Shown here: positions 7,497 to 13,684 of the stretch, piece after piece
How positions within the stretch are numbered: the first letter of the stretch is position 1
Layout of the letters: each line of letters starts with the position of its first letter
Assembly: GCA_016178505.1 (NCBI GenBank)
Contig: JACOTG010000237.1
Span: 1 to 36,333, forward strand
From: Planctomycetota bacterium
Lineage (GTDB): Bacteria > Planctomycetota > JACOTG01
Reading direction: 5' to 3'
Length of the DNA stretch: 36,333 nucleotides
Translations under genes and position numbers: made by a program
The notes under the pieces: model-generated
What the model saw: only the letters and a program-made list of their open reading frames with translations
Told to the model about the DNA's origin: nothing
Database searches by the model: none

Positions 7497-8999
7497 ATGC
7501 GCGTCGAGTCGGCGCGATGGGCATCGGGTGATTCGATGAGCGCGGCGATCCGTGACGCTCGGCCGGTCGAGTACCCGGCGGCCGTCGAGGAGTGCATCGA
7601 ACGCCTCGACTCGCTTCTCGGTGATTCCTACACGATCTCACGCCGTGCGGTCGCTCTTCTGCTCATGCAAGAGGACCCGGACATCCTCGCCCAAGTTCGC
7701 GAGCGTGAGGATGCGGCGACCGTCGCCGCCGTGCAGGCGGTGCTCGTCGACGTGCGTCGAAGCCTGCCGCGCTCCGCGGGCTACTGGATCGCCGTGGCTC
7801 GGCAGGAACGCGCGAGCGCCGTCGCCCGGCGTGCACTCGCGCTCCCGCCGGAGGGGGTCGTCTCCGCTCGCGAGCGACTGAGCCGCCTGACCATGAACCC
7901 GTGGACTGGAATTCCGCTCCTGCTCGTCATCCTGTTCGCCTTCTACGAGCTGGTCGGAGTCTTCGGCGCGGGGACGATGGTGAATTGGCTCGAGCACGGC
8001 CTTTTCGGCGACGTGCTGAACCCCCACGTGACGCGATTCGTGGAGTGGGCGATTCCGTGGCCGTGGCTCCAGGACCTGTTCGTGCACGAGAACGGAATCT
8101 GGACGCTCGGCGTCACGTACGCTGCCGCGATCATCCTTCCGGTCGTCGCGACGTTCTTCATCGCGTTCTCGATCCTCGAGGACTCGGGGTACTTTCCTCG
8201 CCTCGCGATGCTCATCGACCGCCTCTTCAAGACGATCGGCCTCAATGGACGCGCAGTGATCCCGATGGTGCTCGGCTTCGGCTGCGACACGATGGCGACG
8301 ATGGTGACCCGAGTGCTCGAGACGAAGCGCGAGCGCATCATCGCCACCTTCCTTCTCGCGCTTGCCGTGCCGTGCTCGGCGCAGCTCGCCGTGACCATGG
8401 GGGTCCTTTCCGCCTATCCGATGGCCGTCGTCCTGTGGGCGACCTTCGTCCTCGGCGTGTTTCTCGTCATCGGATGGCTCGCCGCGCGAGTGCTGCCCGG
8501 ACCGGCCGCGAGCTTCTACATGGAGCTGCCGCCGCTGCGTGTGCCGCAGATCGGGAACGTGCTCTCGAAGACGTTCAGCCGCATGCAGTGGTACTTCCTC
8601 GAGATCGTGCCGCTCTTCATCCTCGTGAGCGTTCTCATCTGGATCGGAAACCTCACCGGAGTCTTCCCGCTGCTCATCAAGGCCATGACGCCGCTCGTGC
8701 GGTTCCTGAGCCTTCCCGACGAGATGGCGTCCGTCATGCTCTTCGGGTTCTTCCGGCGCGACTACGGCGCCGCCGGCCTCTACAACCTGAGCCAGCAAGG
8801 CGTGATGTCGGGCCGCCAGCTCCTGGTCGCCGCCGTGACGCTGACGCTTTTCATTCCGTGCGTCGCGAATTTCCTGATCATGAAGAAGGAGCGGGGGCTC
8901 AAGGCCACGCTGCTCATGACCGCGGTGATCCTCCCGCTCGCCTTCCTGACCGGGTTCGCGGTCAACGCGATCCTCGTGGTACTCCGGGTGCCGCTGTGA
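7497..8999 (+). CDS. feoB: FeoB membrane permease subunit with GDI-like N-terminus (split FeoB, part 2)
   Basis: The 500-residue protein carries the rest of FeoB. A helical N-terminal segment (about 25-120) corresponds to the GDI/linker region. About eight membrane helices follow, with the two conserved gate regions: GFGCDTMATMVTRVLETKRE with CSAQLAV, and FFRRDYGAAGLYNLSQQG with FIPCVANF. These match the FeoB permease that moves Fe2+ across the inner membrane. The start is uncertain: GTG/ATG codons near 7497 have no clear ribosome site, and ATG 7536 follows GGGTG and loses only 13 residues. The frame differs from the G-protein gene and the gap is 7 bases, so translation is probably coupled. 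Confidence 0.92.
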   Translation: MRVESARWASGDSMSAAIRDARPVEYPAAVEECIERLDSLLGDSYTISRRAVALLLMQEDPDILAQVREREDAATVAAVQAVLVDVRRSLPRSAGYWIAVARQERASAVARRALALPPEGVVSARERLSRLTMNPWTGIPLLLVILFAFYELVGVFGAGTMVNWLEHGLFGDVLNPHVTRFVEWAIPWPWLQDLFVHENGIWTLGVTYAAAIILPVVATFFIAFSILEDSGYFPRLAMLIDRLFKTIGLNGRAVIPMVLGFGCDTMATMVTRVLETKRERIIATFLLALAVPCSAQLAVTMGVLSAYPMAVVLWATFVLGVFLVIGWLAARVLPGPAASFYMELPPLRVPQIGNVLSKTFSRMQWYFLEIVPLFILVSVLIWIGNLTGVFPLLIKAMTPLVRFLSLPDEMASVMLFGFFRRDYGAAGLYNLSQQGVMSGRQLLVAAVTLTLFIPCVANFLIMKKERGLKATLLMTAVILPLAFLTGFAVNAILVVLRVPL

Positions 9000-9184
9000 G
9001 GTGCGGATACTGTGGCCTCGACTTCGCCGCGGAGGAGGGGAAACAGGCTTGTCGCGCGTGCACTCGCATGAGCGGCTGCCACATGATCGCGTGCCCGAAG
9101 TGCGGCTACGAGATGCCTCCCGAAAGTCGGATCGCCACGTGGATCCGAAAAGTGCTGACGCGAGGAAATGGACCTCGAACGTAA
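8996..9184 (+). CDS. 62-aa cysteine-rich zinc-ribbon-like protein in the feo operon
   Basis: The GTG start overlaps the FeoB stop by 3 bases (GTGA, 8996-8999) and the frame ends inside the next gene, so it is translationally coupled on both sides. The 62 residues include seven cysteines: CGYC (3-6), CRAC (19-22), C28 and CPKC (33-36), with H29 near the last pair and the CPKCGYE rubredoxin-knuckle signature. This could hold one zinc or iron site, or two. I do not recognise it as FeoC or the FeoB-associated membrane cysteine protein (it has no membrane helix). Its place between feoB and the FeoA-type gene suggests an iron-transport accessory role. Its start codon is the main doubt. Confidence 0.8.
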   Translation: MRCGYCGLDFAAEEGKQACRACTRMSGCHMIACPKCGYEMPPESRIATWIRKVLTRGNGPRT

Positions 9185-9812
9185 CGTCGAGCATCTGCTC
9201 GTCGACCTGTGGGGCGCGGAAGGCGAGGGCCGCACGGTTCCCGAGAGCAAGCGCACGCCGCGCGAGCCGGCGCTCCTCGCCGAGATGGTGACGCGCGGAC
9301 TGCTTTCGAGTGCGCGCGCGCCGCTCCAGCTCACGGAGCATGGAACGCTGTGCGCGCGCGAGGTCGTCCGCCGCCACCGGCTCGCCGAGCGACTCCTTGC
9401 CGACGTGCTTGACGTGCGCGGCAGCCTCATCACCGAGTCGGCCTGCCAGTTCGAGCACATCCTCCACCAGGGCCTCGACGACCGCATCTGCACGATCCTC
9501 GGCCATCCGAAGAGCTGTCCGCACGGCTATGCGATTCCGCCGGGCGAATGCTGTGCGCGCGCAGAGGCGACGGGCGTGCGCGTCGTATCGTCGCTCGCCG
9601 ACCTACCGCCGGGGACGCCGGGCACGATTGCGTATCTGCACGCGGCCGAATCGGATCGCCTCAAGAAGCTGATGGCGATGGGCTGTCTTCCGGGACAGAA
9701 GGTTCGCGTCATTCGCAACTTTCCGTCCTACGTGTTCCAGATGGGCTTCTCGCAGTTCGCGGTCGATCGCGACATCGCCAACGAGATCTTCGTCCGCATC
9801 TCCCGTTCTTGA
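9168..9812 (+). CDS. DtxR-like metalloregulator fused to a FeoA (SH3-like) domain
   Basis: Residues 1-70 form a short, atypical winged-helix-like region. Residues 70-130 match the DtxR/MntR dimerisation and metal domain, with RHRLAERLL (70-78), C93-Q-F-E96-H97 aligning with the DtxR metal ligands (C/M102, E105, H106), and GHPKSCPHG plus PPGECC. Residues ~138-214 are a FeoA-type SH3 domain (LPPGTPGTI, LMAMGCLPGQKVRV). The 214-residue protein may sense iron and touch FeoB through its FeoA part; FeoA is otherwise absent here. ATG 9168 follows GAGG and overlaps the preceding gene by 17 bases. CPHG and ECC add extra cysteines not found in classical DtxR. Whether it still binds DNA is uncertain. 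Confidence 0.88.
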   Translation: MDLERNVEHLLVDLWGAEGEGRTVPESKRTPREPALLAEMVTRGLLSSARAPLQLTEHGTLCAREVVRRHRLAERLLADVLDVRGSLITESACQFEHILHQGLDDRICTILGHPKSCPHGYAIPPGECCARAEATGVRVVSSLADLPPGTPGTIAYLHAAESDRLKKLMAMGCLPGQKVRVIRNFPSYVFQMGFSQFAVDRDIANEIFVRISRS

Positions 9813-9840
9813 TCGAGCGGTCGTGCGACGGAGCCGCCTG

Positions 9841-10152
9841 TCAATGGGCGGCGGCGGTGCAGAGGTATCCGAGGAGCCGTTCACGTTCGCCCGGGTCGAA
9901 CCGCACTTTCTTCCGATCGACCATCTCGTCGACGTGCGTGGGCCATTCCTGCGGGCTGCACTTCTCGGGTGCCCAGAGCGTGTGGCATCCCGAACACTTG
10001 CCGCGATAGATCTCCCAGCCGAGCCGCAGCTCGTCGAGCCGCGCAGGACTGCCTTGCGCCATTTCGAGGGTCGGCTGGGGAACCATCGTCGCGCACGCCC
10101 CGACGGTAGATAGCGCCACGAAGAGAATCGAGCAGCGCCGGGATCTCGTCAC
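9841..10152 (-). CDS. Monoheme c-type cytochrome lipoprotein
   Basis: The 103-residue protein begins with a charged n-region and a hydrophobic stretch ending in the lipobox VGAC (C20), so it is probably anchored as a lipoprotein. One CSGCH motif (residues 53-57) covalently binds heme c. Methionines at 77 and upstream could serve as distal ligand. Two further cysteines (65 and 98) are unusual for a small class I cytochrome. The GTG start overlaps the upstream gene's TAG by one base (TAGTG), tight coupling with the barrel protein. Longer in-frame extension upstream is a shadow of that gene. It probably carries electrons at the periplasmic face of a membrane; partner and donor unknown. Confidence 0.85.
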   Translation of the reverse strand: MTRSRRCSILFVALSTVGACATMVPQPTLEMAQGSPARLDELRLGWEIYRGKCSGCHTLWAPEKCSPQEWPTHVDEMVDRKKVRFDPGERERLLGYLCTAAAH

Positions 10153-10961
10153 TAGAAGTTCACCCCGATGATGAGACGTACGACCCATTTCGTGTTGTCG
10201 CCGTCCGTGAAATCGAGCCCGTCGACGTCGAGCTGTCTCGCGACGGTGAGCGTTGCCCACCAGTCGTCGCTCGAGTAATGAACGTTCGGGCCGGCGAACG
10301 TGGCGTGCGTCTGATCGCCGCCGAGGCTTCGATCGAATCGCGAAACGCCGAACCCTTCGATCCCGAACGCCCAGCGCGGCGCGACACCGTAGGAGGCGCC
10401 GAGCGTGTTCGAGATCTCGTGCTCCGAGCGCCACTCCGGGCTGGCCAGCGGATCGTCCGCCCGGGCGAGCACTTCCTCCCAGACGAAGTTGTAGGCCAGA
10501 GTCCACGGCCCCATTTCCTTGGAGAACACTGCTTTTCCCTCGAACTCGTACTCGTCGTGCGAGAGCAGGAGCTCACCATACACGAGCGAGCCCACGGCGT
10601 CCGTGGACGGGTCGGTGAGCTTGTACTTGAGCTCGACGGAGTTGCTGTCGAACCCGAACGAGTGCTCGTCCTCGAAGCCGTCGACGTTGCTGTTGTCCTG
10701 GTAGGACGCATTCAAATAGAACGCGGCATTCAATCGATCGGTGATTCCGTACTCGATCTCCTCCAGAAACAGGAGCGTCGTCCAACGGCCGGAGTCCTTC
10801 GATTCTTGAAGGGTGGCCCACTGTTCGAATTCCCAAACGCCTTTGGGCAGCGTCTTGGCTTCGGTGCTGAACGTGAACTTCCGATCGTCTGCGAGTCCGC
10901 ACGTCGCCGGCCCGAGCCCGAGGACGGCGATGACGAGCCACAACTGAAAGCTCCTGCGCAC
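10152..10961 (-). CDS. Putative outer-membrane beta-barrel protein, operator-controlled
   Basis: The 269-residue protein starts at a GTG 7 bases after GGAGG (10969-10973). A signal peptide of about 25 residues ends near GLA-DD. The mature part is rich in alternating aromatic/polar strands (FEQWATLQ, AAFYLNASY, TLAYNFVWEEV, TKWVVRLIIGVNF) and ends in Phe, the usual C-terminal signature of outer-membrane barrels. I cannot assign a family. It is the first gene of a two-gene operon with the monoheme lipoprotein. The palindrome 10979-10993, nearly identical to the feo operator, sits 5 bases upstream of the ribosome site, so iron control is likely. A longer in-frame ATG at 11081 is rejected because it would put the operator inside the coding region. 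Confidence 0.85.
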   Translation of the reverse strand: MRRSFQLWLVIAVLGLGPATCGLADDRKFTFSTEAKTLPKGVWEFEQWATLQESKDSGRWTTLLFLEEIEYGITDRLNAAFYLNASYQDNSNVDGFEDEHSFGFDSNSVELKYKLTDPSTDAVGSLVYGELLLSHDEYEFEGKAVFSKEMGPWTLAYNFVWEEVLARADDPLASPEWRSEHEISNTLGASYGVAPRWAFGIEGFGVSRFDRSLGGDQTHATFAGPNVHYSSDDWWATLTVARQLDVDGLDFTDGDNTKWVVRLIIGVNF

Positions 10962-10978
10962 CGTTACGCCTCCATTTA

Positions 10979-10993
10979 TGAGACTGAGTCTCA
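10979..10993 (-). promoter_or_regulatory. Palindromic operator before the barrel/cytochrome operon
   Basis: TGAGACTGAGTCTCA is a perfect 7-1-7 palindrome. It differs from the core of the feo operator (6828-6842) only at the 7th and 8th bases, and the flank AAAATC is also shared. It lies between the putative promoter and the GGAGG ribosome site of the barrel gene. Confidence 0.7.
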
Positions 10994-11007
10994 AAATCAG
11001 CAGCAAC

Positions 11008-11036
11008 CTTTTACCGGTTGCCCAATGCCGATTCAA
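11008..11036 (-). promoter_or_regulatory. putative promoter of the barrel/cytochrome operon
   Basis: On the minus strand TTGAAT (11031-11036) and TAAAAG (11008-11013) are 17 bases apart. The operator would then lie just downstream of the transcription start. Both hexamers are only fair matches. Confidence 0.35.
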
Positions 11037-11092
11037 GTGTCCAAGAAAGAAAACCCATCGATGTGCGAGCGGCCAGCCCATTACTGACGCCG

Positions 11093-11101
11093 TGATACAA
11101 T
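11093..11101 (+). promoter_or_regulatory. putative extended -10 promoter for the toroid protein gene
   Basis: TG at 11093-11094 followed by A and TACAAT (11096-11101) forms an extended -10 about 50 bases before the ATG at 11151. No good -35 is visible. Confidence 0.35.
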
Positions 11102-11150
11102 CAGTGTCAGCGCGAAGCTCGTGTCGGAATCCAGAGAGGAAAAGAAACTC

Positions 11151-12386
11151 ATGACGACTTCACATCGACGATTTCCAATCGCGGTCGGTTTCGGGTCGGT
11201 GCTCGTCATCGGAGTCGTCGCTTGGCTCGTCGTGCCGGCGCTGACTTCGGCGTGGACGGCGTCTGCCGACGAAGGCAAGGGCACTCCCGCGAGCGACTGG
11301 AAGGCGCAGGCACAGACGGCCCTCGATCGCGCGACGGCGCTCCTCAAGTCGCGCCAGAAGGCGGGCGTATTCGAAATGCAGGGCAAGCCCGAACCTGGAA
11401 TCACCGCGCTCGCGCTCGCCGCGCTGCTTCGAAATCCGGGGCTGCAGGCCGCGGATCGCGAAACGCTCGCCCGACCCGGGCTCGAGTTTCTCGCGTCGCT
11501 CGCGAAAGAAGACGGCGGGATCTACGGCGAAGGGATGGCCAACTACGTCACGTCGGCCGCGGTCTCGGCGTTCGTCGCCTCCGGCGATCCGAAGTATCGT
11601 CCGCTCGTCGAAAAGGCGCGCGGCTTCCTGGTGAAGCTCCAGCGCGACGAGGGCGAGAACATATCGCCGACGGATCCGTTCTACGGCGGCACCGGCTACG
11701 GGAGCGATGGACGGCCCGACCTCTCGAACCTCAATCTCTGGATGGACGGCACCCGGGCAGCCGGGTTGCATCCGGGAGACGACGCTTACAAGAAGGCGAT
11801 CGTTTTCTTGTCCCGCTGCCAGAACAACAGCGAGACGAACACGCTCGCTTACACCGAGAAGGACAAGACGTCCGGCAAAGACATCACCTACGTTTCCGGT
11901 AACGACGGCGGAGCGTTCTACAAGCCAGGCGAGAGCAAGGCCGGGTACGTCGACCTGCCCGACGGGAAGCGCGTGCCGCGCTCCTACGGCTCGATGACCT
12001 ATGCGCTCCTCAAGTGCTACTTGCTGGCAGGGCTCCCGAAGGACGACCCGCGCCTCGTGAAGGCGGTCAAGTGGATCGGCGAGCACTACACGCTGGAAGA
12101 GAACCCGGGCTTCGACACGAAGCAGAACCCGAACGCCGGGTACCAGGGGCTCTACTACTACTACCTTGCGCTCGCGCAGTCGCTCTCCGCTCTCGGTGAC
12201 GACGTCGTCACCGACTCGAAGGGCGTGAAGCATCGTTGGCGAGAAGAGCTGGTCGCGGCGCTCGTCGCTCGGCAGAAGCCGGACGGATCGTGGTCGAACG
12301 ACACCGATCGATGGTGGGAAGGGGACGCGAGCCTGGTGACCGCGTACGCGATGCAAGCGCTCGAGGCGTGCCTCCCGACTCGGTGA
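11151..12386 (+). CDS. Exported prenyltransferase/squalene-oxidase-repeat (alpha/alpha toroid) protein
   Basis: The 411-residue protein starts at ATG 11151 after AGAGAGGAAA; ten more in-frame residues upstream lack a ribosome site. Residues ~8-32 are one hydrophobic segment (signal peptide or anchor), putting the rest outside the cytoplasm. The body repeats helix pairs typical of the terpenoid-cyclase/protein-prenyltransferase toroid: GITALALAALLR, GGIYGEGMANYVTSAAVSAF, YGSMTYALLKCYLLAG and a final QKPDGSWSND with TAYAMQALE. It lacks the DxDD or DCTA motifs of triterpene cyclases, so it is not a hopene or squalene cyclase by these signs. Similar proteins are frequent in Planctomycetota, from memory, with no defined role. 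It may form a unit with the membrane protein downstream. Confidence 0.9.
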   Translation: MTTSHRRFPIAVGFGSVLVIGVVAWLVVPALTSAWTASADEGKGTPASDWKAQAQTALDRATALLKSRQKAGVFEMQGKPEPGITALALAALLRNPGLQAADRETLARPGLEFLASLAKEDGGIYGEGMANYVTSAAVSAFVASGDPKYRPLVEKARGFLVKLQRDEGENISPTDPFYGGTGYGSDGRPDLSNLNLWMDGTRAAGLHPGDDAYKKAIVFLSRCQNNSETNTLAYTEKDKTSGKDITYVSGNDGGAFYKPGESKAGYVDLPDGKRVPRSYGSMTYALLKCYLLAGLPKDDPRLVKAVKWIGEHYTLEENPGFDTKQNPNAGYQGLYYYYLALAQSLSALGDDVVTDSKGVKHRWREELVAALVARQKPDGSWSNDTDRWWEGDASLVTAYAMQALEACLPTR

Positions 12387-12399
12387 TGCCGAGCGCGAC

Positions 12400-13080
12400 G
12401 TGACGATGCGGGCGCCTTCGCGATGGACGGTCGCCGGCGTCGTCCTAGTCGTCGACGTCGTGCTATTGCACTCCGTGAGCGCGTCGCCTCCGGTCGGGTC
12501 GCAGAGCCGCGCGCTCGCTTCGGCCTTCCTTGCGTTTCCGATCCTCGCGATCGTTGCGCCGGCGTGCGCGGCGTCCTCGGCACGCGCTGCACTCGCTCTC
12601 ACGGGTTCGATCTCGATTGTCCACTCCGTGGCGGTGGCGCTGCGGGGAGCGCCCCTTCCGGCGACGCTCGCGATCTTCGCAGATTCTCTCGGCTTCGGCC
12701 TCCTCGCCCTCGCGATCGTCACGTTTCTCGTCGACGTCGGAGCATTGCGCGCCGTCGCCGCAACGGCCGGATCGCTCGTGGCGCTCGGCATCGTTGCGGC
12801 GCCGTTCGTCGCCGGGCCGATCCTCGACCATCCCTCGATGGCGCCCGTTCGCCGCGACGTCGGTGCTTCGATCGTTGCGATCAATCCCTTTGCGGGTGTC
12901 GCATCGGCGTTCCGATTCGATTGGCTGCGGGCCGACCGCATGTATGTTCTCTCCGAAATCGGATCGGATCCGTACCACTACCCCAATGCACTCGTCCTTG
13001 CGGCCATGCTGGGGTCGGCCGGTGCAACCCTTTGGTTGGCCGGGCGCGCGATTGCCTCCGCGTCGGTCCGGCGGACCTGA
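12400..13080 (+). CDS. Polytopic inner-membrane protein of unknown function
   Basis: This 226-residue hydrophobic protein has about six membrane-spanning segments (roughly 10-30, 36-60, 64-80, 90-112, 116-138 and 200-218). A soluble loop of about 45 residues lies before the last helix (HPSMAPVRRDVGASIVAINPFAGVASAFRFDW and on). I recognise no family; the loop wording slightly recalls subunits of ABC export permeases but that is not evidence. The start could be GTG 12400 or ATG 12406; neither has a strong ribosome site. It begins 13 bases after the toroid gene, suggesting one transcript. Confidence 0.7.
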   Translation: MTMRAPSRWTVAGVVLVVDVVLLHSVSASPPVGSQSRALASAFLAFPILAIVAPACAASSARAALALTGSISIVHSVAVALRGAPLPATLAIFADSLGFGLLALAIVTFLVDVGALRAVAATAGSLVALGIVAAPFVAGPILDHPSMAPVRRDVGASIVAINPFAGVASAFRFDWLRADRMYVLSEIGSDPYHYPNALVLAAMLGSAGATLWLAGRAIASASVRRT

Positions 13081-13316
13081 CCCGAGGTCACAAATTTCTG
13101 TTGCAAAGAGACTTCACGATCAGGTATCAGGAGCGCGCTTTTCCCTCGGCAACCGGAGGCCGAATGATGGATTGGGGCGGTTTGGAACTCGAACCGACGT
13201 GGCCGTCTACGGCCCGAGGCGTCGCAACGGCGTGCGAGCGACGTGTGCGAGGTCGGCGAACGTGGCCGGCGGGTGAGTTCGCGGGGTCGCTCCCGGCATT
13301 CTCGGGAGGCGGCGAG
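13081..13316 (+). other. Leader region before the NIL-domain gene
   Basis: These 236 bases hold no credible gene. A compact segment at about 13115-13180 has a GGCAACC motif inside possible stems (CCTC/GAGG and CGGC/GCCG) closed by ATCA/TGAT. This weakly recalls the core of SAM-I/SAM-IV riboswitches, but the kink-turn and other invariant parts are missing, so I make no riboswitch call. CGGTT...AACCG at about 13179-13197 could form another hairpin. GGGAGG at 13304-13309 is the ribosome site of the next gene. Confidence 0.3.
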
Positions 13317-13550
13317 GTGCGGCGGAAGATCTATCTCACGTTTCCGCAGGCGCTCATCCACGAACCGATCCTTTACGTGGTCGGCCAGAAGTTCAAGGTC
13401 ATCCCGAACATTCGCGGCGCCAGCATCTCGGACGAGGTCGGATTCGTCGCGCTCGAGCTCACGGGAGAGGACGACGAGATCGATCGTGCGGTGCAGTACT
13501 TCAAGGACCTCGGGGTAACGGTCGAGCCGATCACGGGCTCGCCGTCGTGA
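13317..13550 (+). CDS. Stand-alone NIL-domain protein
   Basis: The GTG start lies 7 bases after GGGAGG and opens a 77-residue protein. It matches the NIL domain, the ferredoxin-like substrate-sensing domain found at the C-terminus of the methionine importer ATPase MetN. Visible features are KIYLTFPQALIHEPILYVVG, then a second half with VALELTGEDDEIDRAVQYFKDLGVTVEPI, the alternating strands and helices of this fold. A longer frame upstream is a shadow of the membrane protein. Stand-alone NIL proteins are often near sulfur-amino-acid genes (family knowledge). It could bind methionine or a related ligand and regulate a partner by contact; no MetN is in this window. Confidence 0.85.
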   Translation: MRRKIYLTFPQALIHEPILYVVGQKFKVIPNIRGASISDEVGFVALELTGEDDEIDRAVQYFKDLGVTVEPITGSPS

Positions 13551-13617
13551 TTCGTTGCCTGCATTGTGGGCGACCGAATCGTTTCGCCCGTCGATTTGCG
13601 GGTTGGGTGGAGTTTGA

Positions 13618-13641
13618 GAGGTCGCCGATTTCGGCGGCCTC
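13618..13641 (+). other. Hairpin between NIL and AlgE-like genes
   Basis: An 11-bp stem with one G-U pair (13618-13628 with 13631-13641, core GTCGCCGA/TCGGCGGC) has a 2-base turn. No T tract follows. It sits 30 bases before the ribosome site of the porin gene and could be a processing or end structure. Confidence 0.4.
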
Positions 13642-13684
13642 ACGAGTCGAGCAGGGGTAAGGCATGTCCCAGGGAGGGGTCATC

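Noticed and set aside
7638-9524. 628-residue minus-strand frame across the feo genes
   Set aside because: Antisense to feoB and its neighbours, which carry clear family motifs; His/Glu/Arg-rich shadow.
10153-10506. Long N-terminal extension of the cytochrome frame
   Set aside because: It is an Arg-rich shadow of the barrel gene; the TAGTG overlap gives a natural start with a lipoprotein signal.
13179-13205. tRNA-like T arm on the minus strand
   Set aside because: GGTTCGAGTTCC resembles a T loop but the surrounding bases give no cloverleaf, only a small hairpin.
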